Shown: positions 43,260-53,350, counted from the first letter of the stretch. The stretch is DNA of 64,000 nucleotides from Corynebacterium wankanglinii (GCA_014490595.1 CP061031.1:930001-994000); one strand, 5' to 3'. Numbers and translations: made by a program. Notes: generated from the letters alone by a model not told the origin.

Positions 43260-43796
43260 CTACCCGGCGGGCGTGAGCTCGACTTCGTCCGCCCACGTGA
43301 GTTCGATGCCCTGTGCGCGCAGCCACTCCATCGCGTCGTCTCCGTGGCGGGTGATTCCTTCTACGGCGGCAAGTGTGACGTCGATAGCCTTCTCGGCGTC
43401 TTCGGCGGTGATGTACCCGGCCGATGTCGCGGCCGCGAGCTCGTCGATGTCCACCACATCGATCGGGCTGCCGGTCAGCGACACCAGGTCCACATACAAG
43501 TCCCTGGTGCGCCAAACGTCGCCGTCGACGTCGATGTCCGCGACGTCAAAGTAGAAGTCCTGCTCCCGCTCCTCGCCGTCGCGGTAGTGAAAGATGTTGG
43601 CGCGCAGCCCAAGCTCCGGTAGGAGCCAGCTTTCGAGGTAGCCGAACTGCGGGTGGTCTGCGCCGCGGCCCATGTACAGACCGAAGTCGGTGACGCGGAA
43701 CGTGTCCACTTCGCGCAGAAAGCCCTTCGGATCCGTGTTGATGTTGGCTGCGGTGTCGAAGACTTCCTGCTTGACGGGGTGCAGATCGGCGGCCAT
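43260..43796 (-). CDS. DUF402 domain protein
   Basis: 178 residues. VDTFRVTDFGLYMGRGADHP, then YDGEE-like EEREQDFYFDVADIDVDGDV and WRTRDLYVDLVSLTGSP, match DUF402 with its conserved Tyr/Asp/Lys-type catalytic strand pattern. DUF402 domains include nucleoside-diphosphatase enzymes and appear in RNA-linked proteins. ATG 43796 is separated by three bases from the upstream secreted-protein gene, so both are probably in one transcript. Confidence 0.8.
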   Translation of the reverse strand: MAADLHPVKQEVFDTAANINTDPKGFLREVDTFRVTDFGLYMGRGADHPQFGYLESWLLPELGLRANIFHYRDGEEREQDFYFDVADIDVDGDVWRTRDLYVDLVSLTGSPIDVVDIDELAAATSAGYITAEDAEKAIDVTLAAVEGITRHGDDAMEWLRAQGIELTWADEVELTPAG

Positions 43797-43799
43797 GAG

Positions 43800-44480
43800 T
43801 TACCTCACGTCTATAGATGCGGCTGTTGGTGCAAACGGGCAGACCCTGTCGACGGTGCGTACGCTGCCGGCAACGACTGCCAGGACCCTGCCGGAGCCCG
43901 TATCGGCGGTGGCAGACAAGGTGGCCGGTCCTGTGGGGTTTATCCCGTTGTTGCCCAGCGGCGTTACGCCAGTGCGGAAGTTGTTTACGTTGATCCAGTA
44001 CACGTTCAACTGCCCTTGTTGCTTTGCGGCCGCCGGCGTCCCGAGGGCGGTGAACACGAACGTGGTCTGGCCAGCCGCCGCACCTGGCGCGGGTGAGGAG
44101 GCGGGTCCAGGTACGGCGATGGCGGAGGCAGTGGAGTGCAACCCTTCGCCGATGCAATTACCCGATACGGTCGGCCAGTAGAACTGGGTAAATCGTGGGG
44201 CGTCTGCAGGTAGCGGGGGGCCGCCGAGCTCCCCGGTCCCGGCATAGAACTGTACGGCGGTGCGAAGCGCGTTGCCGACCTCCTGCGGAACGTACGGCTG
44301 GTCTGCGAACGCGTTCACGCGTGCGACGGTCTGCGGCGTGGGTCGCCCCAGCGGGTCGAGGAACGACGATTGTGCGTGGGCGGTTTGCTTAGCGACGCCT
44401 CCGGTTGCCAGCAATCCGGCAGCGCACGCCGCGGCGACGACGGGGCGGAAGAGGGAACGATACTTGCGCACCTGCGCCAC
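43800..44480 (-). CDS. Secreted protein of unknown function
   Basis: 226 residues from GTG 44480 (an alternative GTG is three codons later). Signal peptide around RSLFRPVVAAACAAGLLATG with cleavage near AHAQS. The mature part starts SFLDPLGRPTPQTVARVNAF and has ...TQFYWPTVSGNCIG.. and LNVYWINVNNFRTGVTPLGN; two Cys could form a disulfide. Resembles conserved secreted proteins of mycolic-acid bacteria, without known role. Confidence 0.65.
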   Translation of the reverse strand: MAQVRKYRSLFRPVVAAACAAGLLATGGVAKQTAHAQSSFLDPLGRPTPQTVARVNAFADQPYVPQEVGNALRTAVQFYAGTGELGGPPLPADAPRFTQFYWPTVSGNCIGEGLHSTASAIAVPGPASSPAPGAAAGQTTFVFTALGTPAAAKQQGQLNVYWINVNNFRTGVTPLGNNGINPTGPATLSATADTGSGRVLAVVAGSVRTVDRVCPFAPTAASIDVR

Positions 44481-44654
44481 ATTAGTCACATTCGTAACAA
44501 CGTCAAGCGCAACTGGGGGATCGCTGGAAGAACTGTGCGTGAATTCCCGGCAAAATATCGGGTGCGTGCATCTACTCTCGGTGGTGCAGGTCACAATTCG
44601 ACCCGCAAGAACGTGTGATCCGTTGTATCAGACAATGAAAGGAATGATGACCCA

Positions 44655-44981
44655 ATGGATGCCAAGACGTTCACCACCAACCTCAGCCTGAAAGAAATCG
44701 AGGACCGCCTCTCCGGGCTGGAAAAGTTCAAGATCAAAGAGAAGACGGAGGAAGAGCTCACCGTCAATGTCGGCGACGCCTTCAAATACCGCTTCCTCGG
44801 GGTCTACCTCACCCAGGATTACCAAGCACCGATCCGGGTTGAAGCCGCCGACAACGGGGACGGCACCGCCACCGTCGAGCTGTCGGAGCGCGGGCTAGAG
44901 GGCACCCTATTCACCACCGGTAAGTCCGACCAATTCTTCGCCGCAGCGTTCGAGGAGCTCCAAGCGTCGCTCGACGGGTAG
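44655..44981 (+). CDS. Hypothetical protein
   Basis: 108 residues, ATG 44655. A small alpha/beta protein: LKEIEDRLSGLEKFKIKEKT, VNVGDAFKYRFLGVYLTQDY, and a final SDQFFAAAFEELQASLDG helix. No signal peptide, no domain recognised. AAAGGAATG upstream gives a weak ribosome site. It stands alone between a divergent secreted-protein gene and typA. Confidence 0.6.
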   Translation: MDAKTFTTNLSLKEIEDRLSGLEKFKIKEKTEEELTVNVGDAFKYRFLGVYLTQDYQAPIRVEAADNGDGTATVELSERGLEGTLFTTGKSDQFFAAAFEELQASLDG

Positions 44982-45056
44982 CGGGAAAATGCGATCCGGC
45001 AAGCGCAGGAGTATCGTTTAGGCGTTCTTTCCGCCAACCCCTAAAGGATCTGTCGA

Positions 45057-46973
45057 GTGTCGCACCCTGAATTTCGCAACGTAGCCATCGTCGCCCACGT
45101 CGACCACGGTAAAACCACCCTGGTCAACGCCATGCTGGAGCAGTCCGGTGTGTTCGGCGACCACGGCGAGCACGGCGACCGCGTGATGGACTCCGGTGAG
45201 CTTGAGTCCGAGCGCGGCATCACCATTCTGGCCAAGAACACCGCTATCCGTCGCGCCGGAAAGGGCAAGGACGGCTCGGACTTGATCATCAACGTCATCG
45301 ACACCCCGGGCCACGCCGACTTCGGCGGCGAGGTGGAGCGCGGTTTGTCCATGGTCGACGGCGTCGTCCTGCTTATCGACGCATCCGAAGGCCCGCTACC
45401 GCAAACCCGCTTCGTCCTCGGCAAGGCGCTCGAGGCGAAAAAGCCGGTCATCATCTGCGTGAATAAGACCGACCGCCCGGACGCCCGCATCGACGAGGTG
45501 GTGGAGGAAGCGCAAGATCTTCTTCTTGAACTCGGCGCCGGCCTGGACGATCCGGAGGCAGCCGAGGCGGCCGAGAATCTGCTTGAGCTTCCAGTGCTCT
45601 ACACCTCCGGTCGCGCAGGCCGCGCTTCCCTGGAGAACCCGGGCAGCGGCAACCTCCCAGACAACGAGGACCTGCAGCCGCTCTTCGACGTCATCTACGA
45701 CGTGCTGCCGGAGCCGTCCGCAGAGGTCGACGCGCCGTTCCAGGCCCAGGTGACCAACCTGGACTCCTCCTCCTTCCTCGGCCGTATCGCGCTGATCCGC
45801 GTCTACAAGGGCTCGGTGAAGAAGGGCCAAAACGTCGCGTGGGTGCACTACGACGCCGACGGCAACCAGCAGGTCAAAAACGTCAAGATCGCCGAGCTGC
45901 TGGTCACTGAGGGCCTCGACCGCGTGCCCGCCACCGGCGATGTGGTGGCAGGCGATATCGCCGCGATTTCCGGCGTCGACGACATCATGATCGGCGACAC
46001 CCTGTGCGACCCGGAGCAGATTGAGCCGCTGCCGCGCATCGCCATCGACGATCCGGCCATTTCCATGACCATCGGCGTGAACACCTCCCCGATGGCGGGC
46101 CGCAACGGCGGCGACAAGCTTACCGCCCGGATGGTGAAGGCCCGCCTGGATCAGGAGCTCATCGGTAACGTCTCCATCAAGGTTCTGCCCACCGAGCGTC
46201 CGGATGCGTGGGAAGTGCAGGGCCGCGGCGAGATGGCGCTGACCGTGCTCATTGAGACCATGCGCCGCGAAGGTTTCGAGCTCACCGTGGGCAAACCGCA
46301 GGTGGTGACTAAGGAGGTCGACGGCAAGAGGTACGAACCGTACGACCACATGGTCATCGACGTCCCCGCCGAGCACCAGGGTGCCGTCACCCAGCTCATG
46401 GCGAACCGCAAGGGCCAGATGACGTCGATGTCCAACACCGGCTCCGGCGACTGGGTCCGCATGGAGTTTGATGTGCCGTCGCGTGGCCTGATCGGCTTCC
46501 GCACCACCTTTCTCACCGAGACCCGCGGTGCGGGCATCGCCAACTCGTACTCCATCGAGCACCGTCCGTGGGCGGGCGAGATCAAGGGTCGACCGACCGG
46601 CTCCCTTGTTGCCGACCGCTCCGGCCAGGTCACCGCGTACGCGCTGCAGCAGCTGGCAGACCGCGGCGACTTCTTCGTCGAACCGGGCGCGGACGCCTAC
46701 GAGGGCATGGTCGTCGGCGCGAACTCCCGCGACGAGGACATGGACGTCAACATCACCAAGGAAAAGAAGCTGACCAACATGCGCTCCGCCACCGCGGATG
46801 CCACCGTCACGCTGCAGAAGGCCCGCACCCTCTCCCTCGACGAGGCCATCGAGTTCTGCGACGAAGACGAGTGCGTCGAGGTCGCACCTGAGGCCATGCG
46901 CGTGCGCAAGATCATCCTCAACGCCACCGAGCGCGGCCGCGCCCGCTCCCGAGCAAAGCAGAAGAACAGCTAG
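45057..46973 (+). CDS. typA: Translational GTPase TypA/BipA
   Basis: 638 residues, GTG start. G1 [15 protein letters not shown]2 region [13 protein letters not shown]3 [12 protein letters not shown]4 NKTDRPDA, followed by beta-barrel, EF-G-like domains III/V and the TypA-specific C-terminal domain ending [10 protein letters not shown]. TypA associates with the ribosome in stress and in assembly of the large subunit. It begins the conserved order typA-lpqW-mshB known from mycobacteria. A small inverted repeat AAGAACAG/CTGTTCTT overlaps the stop codon. Confidence 0.97.
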   Translation: MSHPEFRNVAIVAHVDHGKTTLVNAMLEQSGVFGDHGEHGDRVMDSGELESERGITILAKNTAIRRAGKGKDGSDLIINVIDTPGHADFGGEVERGLSMVDGVVLLIDASEGPLPQTRFVLGKALEAKKPVIICVNKTDRPDARIDEVVEEAQDLLLELGAGLDDPEAAEAAENLLELPVLYTSGRAGRASLENPGSGNLPDNEDLQPLFDVIYDVLPEPSAEVDAPFQAQVTNLDSSSFLGRIALIRVYKGSVKKGQNVAWVHYDADGNQQVKNVKIAELLVTEGLDRVPATGDVVAGDIAAISGVDDIMIGDTLCDPEQIEPLPRIAIDDPAISMTIGVNTSPMAGRNGGDKLTARMVKARLDQELIGNVSIKVLPTERPDAWEVQGRGEMALTVLIETMRREGFELTVGKPQVVTKEVDGKRYEPYDHMVIDVPAEHQGAVTQLMANRKGQMTSMSNTGSGDWVRMEFDVPSRGLIGFRTTFLTETRGAGIANSYSIEHRPWAGEIKGRPTGSLVADRSGQVTAYALQQLADRGDFFVEPGADAYEGMVVGANSRDEDMDVNITKEKKLTNMRSATADATVTLQKARTLSLDEAIEFCDEDECVEVAPEAMRVRKIILNATERGRARSRAKQKNS

Positions 46974-46984
46974 CCTGTTCTTTC

Positions 46985-48648
46985 ATGCCCCTTCAAAGAA
47001 CACGCCGCCCAGCCACCCGTGCTGTGGCGGCGTTTTCGACGCTGTGCTTGCTTGCCTCGTGCGCGGCGGACCCCGGCCCCCCGCCCCTCGTCGAGCCGGA
47101 GGATAGGCCGAGCACCTCCACCGCGCAGAACACCGAGGCGACGGACGCAGCCACAGACCCCGCCCCCGCCCCTGCGCCAGAGCAGCCCGCCGGCCGGCCC
47201 CAGGCGCAGGTGGCCGTGGACCCGGTGCGCGGGGGGTTTAACCCGCACCTCGTTGGGGACGAATCCTCCACGGTGAGCGGCATCGCGGACCTCGTGCTGC
47301 CTAGCGCGTTCCACGCCGACGGCACGAAGGATTCCAACCTACTCGCCGGTGCCTCCGTCCTGGCGGCGTCTCCGGCCGCCTTCACCGTGCGTTACGTCAT
47401 CTCACCCAACGCGCAATGGTCCGACGGCACCCCCATCACCGGAGCGGACTTTACGTACCTCTGGCGTGGCATGACCCAAACCCCGGGTGTGGTCGACCCA
47501 GCCGCGTACCGGGCTGTGGCAGGCATCCGCGTCGGCGGGCCCGGCGGGAAGGTGGTGGACGTTGATTTCGCACAGCCGGTAGGGGACTGGAGGGTGCTTT
47601 TCCGCCACCTGTTGCCGTCGCACCTGCTCGCCGCGGACGCCGCGGACTTTTCCTACGCGCTGCGCAACACGGTTCCCGCCTCCGCGGGGCGCTATCTAGT
47701 GCGCAGCGTGGACCGCGCTCACGGCACAGTCACCTTGAACCGTAACGACCGATTCTGGGGCCCAGATCCAGCCCTCATCGACATCCTCACCCTCGTGTCT
47801 GCCCGCGACACCACGCAGGTCGCCGACCAGTTGCGCAGCGGCCAGATTGCGTTTGCGGACATGGCGCCGCAGGCCACCACCGCGCAGGTGCTCGGCCTCA
47901 TCCCAGGTGCGCAGACTCGGGTGTTCCCCGGCGGCCGCACCCTCGGTGTCACCGTGTCCGCCACCAGCGGCCTAGGGACGCAGGCTCGTGCGGAGGTGCG
48001 TTCGCTTATCGACGTACCCCTGCTCGCCCACATCGCCGCCCGGCGCACCACCGACGTCGATGTTGCATCGCAGACCACTCCCGGCTCCCTCGCGCTGTTG
48101 CACGCGCGCGCTGCAGAGGGGAAGGTCCTGCACGTCGCTGCCGATGCCGCGGACCCGGCGGCAGCGGCCGCCGCCCGTTCCCTTGTGGACATCCTGACTT
48201 CCGCGGGCGTGCCCGCGCAGGTGCTGTCGAATGAGCTGCCCGAAATCGCCGGTCGCGGGTTGCCCGCGGGGGAGGTGGACATCGTGGTGCACTGGCGCAC
48301 CGACAACCGCGGTAATGAAGCACTGGCGAGTCGCGTCGCCTGTCCGCCGGAGTCTGGCCGGTCCGGCAACCTCTCCGGGTACTGCTCGGTCGCCGGAGAG
48401 GAGCTGGCCCGCAGCATTCTCGCAGGGGATATCCCCGCTGCCGTCGCGGCCGAGCGCGTGGAAGAGATTGAGACGCGCGAAGCGCTGTGGGTCCCGCTCC
48501 TGCACGAAACGCGGGTGGCGGCAACCGCAGGCGGGATCCGCGCGGCCACGCTGCGCCGGGGGAGTGGCCCGGCGGCCTGTCCTCGGCGGGCGCATGGACG
48601 CTGGCCGATACAGTAGGGCAGCGAACGACAACCCAGGAGGTTCCATGA
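46985..48648 (+). pseudogene. lpqW: LpqW-like lipoprotein (extracellular solute-binding family 5), frameshifted at the end
   Basis: About 554 residues. Lipobox LLASC (Cys 26), a Pro/Ala/Thr linker, then a family 5 solute-binding fold (AFTVRYVISPNAQWSDGTPI, GADFTYLWRGM, RYLVRSVDRAHGTVTLNRND). In mycolic-acid bacteria the gene between typA and mshB is lpqW, which controls mannosyltransfer in lipomannan/LAM synthesis rather than peptide uptake. The annotated frame ends in unrelated residues after ATLRRG; in the next frame EWPGGLSSAGAWTLADTVGQ leads to a TGA that overlaps the mshB ATG (ATGA). A base lost in the G-run near 48,560 explains this. Confidence 0.8.
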
Positions 48649-49517
48649 CCGCACGAGATCTCGCAGGCTACCGAGTTGTAGCCGTGCACGCCCACCCCGA
48701 CGACGAGGCGATCACCACCGGCGGCGCCATCGCCGACCTTGCCAAGCGCGGCGCCGACGTGCTGGTGGTCACCTGCACGCTCGGGGAGGAGGGCGAGGTC
48801 ATCGGCGAGCCCTACCAGCACCTGGTCGTCGACGAGGCGGATCAGCTCGGGGGGTTCCGCATCCAGGAGCTGCAGCGCTCCCTTGCGGCGCTCGGTGCGC
48901 GCGGCCAGTTCCTCGGCGGTGCAGGCAGGTTCCGGGATTCCGGCATGGAGGGCTCCCCGGCCAGCCGGAACCCCCGGGCGTTTGTGAATTCGGGCGAAGC
49001 TGGTGTCGATACGCTTGCCGCCATCTTTGAAGCCGAGCGGCCGCACCTCGTGCTCACCTACGGCCCGGACGGCGGCTACGGCCACCCCGACCACATCCGC
49101 GCCCACGAGATCACGCACGCGGCGGCCAAGCGCGTGGGCATCCCGCGCATCCTGTGGGCGGTGCGGCTCGCCACCGAAACCGCCTCGCTCATGCCAGCCG
49201 AGGCGCCCGCGGGATGGCGGCTTCCGCAGGACGGCGAGCTCGACGGCGTGGAGGCTTCCGATATCCGCGTCGAGCTCGACGAAGCCGCCTACAGCGCGAA
49301 AGTCGAGGCCATGCGCGCGCACGCCACCCAGCTGTGGATCGCCGACGGGCGCACAACCGACGTTAACCCGCACGCCGCGCTGGCGTCTGGGCCGGTGGTC
49401 TACTACGCGCTGTCCAACCTCATCGTGCAACCGATCCAGAGGGTCGAGCACTACCAGCTAGGAGCGGGCTTGCCGCTTGACGACGCCGCTTCGCTGCTGA
49501 CCGGGATCGACCTGTGA
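48645..49517 (+). CDS. mshB: GlcNAc-Ins deacetylase MshB
   Basis: 290 residues. Zinc-binding AHPDDEAITTGG and YGHPDHIRAHEI motifs of the LmbE/MshB family, with catalytic Asp in HPDDE. It deacetylates N-acetylglucosaminyl inositol in mycothiol synthesis, the low-molecular-weight thiol of actinobacteria. The start ATG 48645 overlaps the lpqW stop. Confidence 0.95.
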   Translation: MTARDLAGYRVVAVHAHPDDEAITTGGAIADLAKRGADVLVVTCTLGEEGEVIGEPYQHLVVDEADQLGGFRIQELQRSLAALGARGQFLGGAGRFRDSGMEGSPASRNPRAFVNSGEAGVDTLAAIFEAERPHLVLTYGPDGGYGHPDHIRAHEITHAAAKRVGIPRILWAVRLATETASLMPAEAPAGWRLPQDGELDGVEASDIRVELDEAAYSAKVEAMRAHATQLWIADGRTTDVNPHAALASGPVVYYALSNLIVQPIQRVEHYQLGAGLPLDDAASLLTGIDL

Positions 49518-49837
49518 GCCACCCGGTTGTCCGGGACGACTTCTCCCGCGGCGAAGCAATCGCCGGGCTGGCGTGGCTGTGCGTCGGCGCGCTCGTCTCG
49601 CTCATGCTGGAAGCGGTGTACCTGAACTGGTTCTGGGTCATCGCAGCCCTGCTGTTCAACGCCGTGTTAACTAAAACCGCGCGGCTGTGGTCCCGGCGCT
49701 ACGCTTTCGCCCCACTGGTTGTCTGGGCGGCCGCGTTTTTCGTTTCATTGGCGATTCTGCCGCCAACAGGCTGGTCGTTGGCGTTACTCTTCGCCGGCGT
49801 CGCGGGTGGCGTTTCGCCCCTGTTGCGCGCGAAGTGA
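49514..49837 (+). CDS. Small membrane protein
   Basis: 107 residues, GTG start overlapping the mshB stop. Four hydrophobic segments (AGLAWLCVGALVSLMLEAVY, FWVIAALLFNAVL, FAPLVVWAAAFFVSLAIL, LALLFAGVAGGVSPLL). Position matches the conserved small membrane protein after mshB in mycobacteria. Function unknown. Confidence 0.75.
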   Translation: MSHPVVRDDFSRGEAIAGLAWLCVGALVSLMLEAVYLNWFWVIAALLFNAVLTKTARLWSRRYAFAPLVVWAAAFFVSLAILPPTGWSLALLFAGVAGGVSPLLRAK

Positions 49838-49850
49838 CATACTGTGTGCC

Positions 49851-50174
49851 ATGACTTACGTGATTGCTCAACCGTGCGTCGACATCATGGACCGCAGCTG
49901 CGTTGAAGAATGCCCCGTTGACTGCATCTACGAGGGCAAGCGCATGCTCTACATCCACCCCGACGAGTGCGTCGACTGCGGCGCCTGCGAGCCGGCATGC
50001 CCGGTCGAGGCCATCTTCTACGAGGACGACACCCCCGACGAGTGGAGCGAGTACTACGACGTCAACGTCGGCTTCTTCGACGAGCTCGGCTCCCCGGGCG
50101 GCGCCGCCAAGACCGGCCCGCAGGACTACGACCACCCGTTCGTGGCCGCCCTGCCGCCGCAGAACCAGGACTAG
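49851..50174 (+). CDS. fdxA: 7Fe ferredoxin
   Basis: 107 residues. Cluster ligands: CVDIMDRSCVEECPVDC for the 3Fe-4S centre (with its non-standard spacing) and CVDCGACEPACP for the 4Fe-4S centre, then a 40-residue acidic tail. Mycobacterial FdxC-type ferredoxin next to dapC. It donates electrons to P450s or redox enzymes; the partner is not encoded here. Confidence 0.93.
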   Translation: MTYVIAQPCVDIMDRSCVEECPVDCIYEGKRMLYIHPDECVDCGACEPACPVEAIFYEDDTPDEWSEYYDVNVGFFDELGSPGGAAKTGPQDYDHPFVAALPPQNQD

Positions 50175-50178
50175 GCAG

Positions 50179-51270
50179 TTGGCACGCACCCCGCTCGGCT
50201 CTATGCTCCCCGATTTTCCGTGGGACACGATCGCAGATGTCCGCGAACGCGCCGCAGCGCATGAGGGCGGGCTGATCGACCTGTCCGTCGGCGGCCCCGT
50301 CGATCCGATCGCGCCGTCGATCCAGCTGGCCTTGACCGAAGCCGCCGCCGCGCCCGGATACCCGCAGACCGCCGGCACGCCGGAGCTGCGCACGACCATC
50401 GTGTCCGCGCTCTCGCGCCGTTTCGGCATCGCCGGGCTGACCGAGAAGTCCGTGCTTCCCGTGATCGGGTTGAAGGAAGCGGTCGCCTGGCTGCCCACGC
50501 TTCTTGGCCTGCGCGGCGAAACCGTTGTCATCCCGGAGGTGGCGTACCCAACCTACGAGGTCGGCGCGCTCATAGCCGGGTGCAACGTCGTGCGCTCCGA
50601 TGAGCCTGTCGACGGCGCGGCGTTCGCCTTCGTCAACTCGCCGTCGAATCCCACCGGCGCGGTGCTCGGTGTGGACGAGCTGCGTCGCTGGGTCGAATGG
50701 TCCCGCGACACCGGAGCCATCGTCGCCTCCGACGAGTGCTACCTTTCTCTCGGCTGGTCCGCCGAGCCGGTCTCCATCCTGCACCCGCGCGTCACCGACG
50801 GAGACAACACCGGGTTGCTGGCCTTGCATTCGCTGTCGAAGACGTCGAACCTCGCGTCCTACCGCGCAGGCACCATCTCGGGCGACGAACCCCTTGTCCA
50901 GGAGCTCCTGCTGGTACGCAAGCATGCGGGCCTCATCGTCCCTGGCCCGATCCAGGCGGCCATGGTCGCGGCGCTGGCGGACGACACCCATGAAGAGATG
51001 CAGCGCGCCACCTACGCCATGCGGCGCTTGGAGCTGATGAAGGCCCTCGATGCCGCAGGGCTGACTATCGACGACTCCGAGGCGGGCCTGTACCTCTGGG
51101 TGCGCCGCGACGGTCTGGACTCGCGCGAACTGCTGTCCTGGCTTGCAGACCGCGGCATCCTCGCCGCCCCCGGGGACTTCTACGGTCCTTCCGGTGCAGG
51201 GCACGTGCGCATCTCGCTGACCGTTCCCGACGACCGCGTCGACGAAGCAGCCCGCCGCCTCGTTTCTTAG
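50179..51270 (+). CDS. dapC: N-succinyldiaminopimelate aminotransferase DapC
   Basis: 363 residues; TTG 50179 was taken as start because it gives the family N-terminus ARTPLGSMLPDFPWDTIADV, four bases past the ferredoxin stop. PLP-binding Lys in LHSLSKTSNLASYRAG; NSPSNPTGAVL and SDECYLSLG are the usual class I aminotransferase motifs. It converts N-succinyl-2-amino-6-ketopimelate in the DAP/lysine route; the other steps dapD and dapE are 3-8 kb to the right. Confidence 0.93.
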   Translation: MARTPLGSMLPDFPWDTIADVRERAAAHEGGLIDLSVGGPVDPIAPSIQLALTEAAAAPGYPQTAGTPELRTTIVSALSRRFGIAGLTEKSVLPVIGLKEAVAWLPTLLGLRGETVVIPEVAYPTYEVGALIAGCNVVRSDEPVDGAAFAFVNSPSNPTGAVLGVDELRRWVEWSRDTGAIVASDECYLSLGWSAEPVSILHPRVTDGDNTGLLALHSLSKTSNLASYRAGTISGDEPLVQELLLVRKHAGLIVPGPIQAAMVAALADDTHEEMQRATYAMRRLELMKALDAAGLTIDDSEAGLYLWVRRDGLDSRELLSWLADRGILAAPGDFYGPSGAGHVRISLTVPDDRVDEAARRLVS

Positions 51271-51330
51271 ATACCGGGGCCCAGGGACTAGACTCTAGGA
51301 AGTTTGCAGTCTTTTCCCGAGGAGGTACTG

Positions 51331-51948
51331 GTGCTTGACAGTCAGCCCGCCGCAGTGCCGTCGCACGGTGGTAGCGCCGTGCCGTCGCACGGTGGTAGCA
51401 CAGCGGTCCGCCTCGCCACAGGGCTGCGCCAGTTCGTAAAATTCGGCATCGTCGGCGGCTCCGGTGTCCTTGTCAACTTCGTTGTCTTCTACCTGGCCAA
51501 CAAGGCACTCGAAAATGGCCTCGGCCTGCATGCAAACGACGTGGTCGCACAACTCGGATCCACTCGCTGGAACGTACGCTGGTACCACGTTATGTCCACC
51601 CTGGCGTTCCTCTTGGCCAACACGTGGAACTACCAGCTCAACCGCTCGTGGACGTTCCGCGGTGTGCATGCCCGCTCCTGGCTGCGTGGGTTTTTCCCGT
51701 TTTTGGCCACGGGCCTGCTCGCCTTTGCGGTGTCGCTGACCTGCATGACGTTGCTGATGAACCCCACCACGCCCGTTGGTCTGCCCGACAGTGTCTTCGA
51801 CGACTCTACCGGTCTGCGCACCAAGTCCTACTGGGCGCAGGCTATCTCGACGTTTATAGCGATGCCTGTGAACTTCATCATCAACAAGCTCTGGACTTTC
51901 GGGAAACCGAGAACGGTCGCCAAAGATCAGCCAAACGCTTCACTTTAG
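51331..51948 (+). CDS. GtrA family membrane protein
   Basis: 205 residues from GTG 51331, with GAGGAGG upstream. Four membrane helices of the GtrA type: RQFVKFGIVGGSGVLVNFVV, HVMSTLAFLLANTWNYQLNR, then LATGLLAFAVSLTCMTLLMN and SYWAQAISTFIAMPVNFIIN, with the Trp/Asn/Arg signature (NYQLNRSWTF, KLWTFG). GtrA proteins flip isoprenoid-linked sugars. The N-terminus carries a duplicated AVPSHGGS unit encoded by a 24-bp tandem repeat. Confidence 0.85.
   Translation: MLDSQPAAVPSHGGSAVPSHGGSTAVRLATGLRQFVKFGIVGGSGVLVNFVVFYLANKALENGLGLHANDVVAQLGSTRWNVRWYHVMSTLAFLLANTWNYQLNRSWTFRGVHARSWLRGFFPFLATGLLAFAVSLTCMTLLMNPTTPVGLPDSVFDDSTGLRTKSYWAQAISTFIAMPVNFIINKLWTFGKPRTVAKDQPNASL
51352..51399. repeat. 24-bp tandem repeat in the GtrA gene
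   Basis: Units 51352-51375 and 51376-51399 differ at a single base and each code AVPSHGGS. They lengthen the cytoplasmic N-terminus and could vary in number without breaking the frame. Confidence 0.8.
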
Positions 51949-52076
51949 CGCGTTGTGGCCCGATTCTTTCGACGGTGAACTTGAGGCTGTGGATAGAGCG
52001 CAGCCGGCGCTGGTGTTATCCACAGATTTTATCGAGCGGGTATGCAGCGTGTGCGCTTCTCCCTAGCGTGCAGGGC

Positions 52077-53162
52077 ATGACTCCATTCCAGCAGTTTCTC
52101 GATACCCAGCCGTCCGTCGACGTGCTCGTTGGCTTTGACAAACGGTCCGCAGTAGCGGCCGGCATCATGCCGAACTTGGCGAGCAAGTGGGCGGCCGTCC
52201 ACGACGTCTATTACGGCGCCACCCGGTGGGCCAAGCAGCAACGTCTGGGCCTAGAGGCTGCCCAAGAATTCCCCTTGAGCCAGCTCGTCTACATCGAAGA
52301 TCGGCTCAAAGAAATCCCCAACGAAGCGGAACGCTGGCGCGTACGACGAAAACTCCTCAAGACTGCATCCACCCACCAGGCACTGAAGGCCAAGGCGGAC
52401 CGGCTCATTGTCAAACCTGCGCGGACCCGGCCGAAGCTGCAGGTCACGGTATCGAAATCCGTGCACGGCACCCGCGCTCTCAGGGTCACCGCCGACGAGC
52501 ACGACATCGCCGACATCGAGCACTACCTGCGCGAGGGGCTCGACCCGTCCAAGCCACCGGGGCCCCAGATGCTTCGCCGCTTCCTCGACCTCATTCGCGG
52601 CAGCGGCAGCGTACCCAGTAGTATCCGACGACCCATCGTGGTAGTGGGATTGGACCAGCACATACAAATCCTTCGCGGCGAGGGCAACGACATTATTCTG
52701 GGGCTGACAGACGGCACGACCATCACCGGAGCCCAATACCTCGAGATGCATCCCGGTATCGAAGAAATAGGGCTCTTCCACCCGGCCGAGGGGGCAGTGA
52801 ACCTCTACCAAACCCAGCGGTACGCCAACACCAAGCAGCGCGATCTTGCTCGAATGGCGCTCACCGTGTGCCCGTGGCCGGGCTGCCGCCACGGATCCGA
52901 CAACTGCGAGATCCACCATATACAAGCCTGGTCCCAGGGCGGTGCCACCAATTTGGCCAACCTAGCGCCGGTGTGTCACTACCACAACCAAATCAACCAC
53001 GACGACGCGACGTTCGCCAACACCCGTGGCGGCGTGCAGCGGCGCGACGGCGTCCCGGTGTGGGTATCTCCCAACGGGATCCCCGCGGCGAACACCTACC
53101 ATCCCTATGGCGCGATGGAGGTGCTCTTCGGGGAAGCTGCGTCTCCCGCGAACCGCACGTAG
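52077..53162 (+). CDS. HNH endonuclease
   Basis: 361 residues, ATG 52077. The N-terminal 240 residues are helical and rich in Lys/Arg (KAKADRLIVKPARTRPKLQV); the C-terminal HNH module has MALTVCPWPGCRHGSDNCEI followed by HHIQAWSQGGATNLANLAPV and C-HYHNQINHDD, with the four Cys/His of the zinc knuckle and the HH-N-H catalytic set. A DUF222-less relative of the protein at 21,036. Probably of the mycolic-acid-bacterial HNH expansion. Confidence 0.85.
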   Translation: MTPFQQFLDTQPSVDVLVGFDKRSAVAAGIMPNLASKWAAVHDVYYGATRWAKQQRLGLEAAQEFPLSQLVYIEDRLKEIPNEAERWRVRRKLLKTASTHQALKAKADRLIVKPARTRPKLQVTVSKSVHGTRALRVTADEHDIADIEHYLREGLDPSKPPGPQMLRRFLDLIRGSGSVPSSIRRPIVVVGLDQHIQILRGEGNDIILGLTDGTTITGAQYLEMHPGIEEIGLFHPAEGAVNLYQTQRYANTKQRDLARMALTVCPWPGCRHGSDNCEIHHIQAWSQGGATNLANLAPVCHYHNQINHDDATFANTRGGVQRRDGVPVWVSPNGIPAANTYHPYGAMEVLFGEAASPANRT

Positions 53163-53350
53163 CGGGCCAATTCGTCCAGATGACCGCGCGGGTCTACCGG
53201 TTCGGGAAGGAGCCCGTCGTAGGTGTAGCCGGCTTTCACCGCGGCGCTTGCCCACGGGGCAGTGGAGTACCCGAGGATCGCCGCGGGGTGACTGTTCTCC
53301 GCGCGGAGCTCGACGTTGCCCGCGTAGGATTCGACGAGGTCCTCCCGCAC
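53105..53350 (-). pseudogene. Possible gene fragment, function unknown
   Basis: The minus strand reads REDLVESYAGNVELRAENSH then PAAILGYSTAPWASAAVKAG and a tail of Pro/Asp-rich residues ending ...DELARYVRFAGDAASPKSTS. The composition looks coding (high third-position GC) but upstream the frame is closed by a stop 13 codons earlier and ELTALG appears one base out of frame, suggesting a decayed or wrongly read gene end. It overlaps the end of the HNH gene. No family recognised. Confidence 0.3.

Noticed and set aside
46964..46983. Terminator overlapping the typA stop codon
   Set aside because: The small inverted repeat AAGAACAG/CTGTTCTT has a weak T-run and the next gene begins only two bases later, so I do not call it.
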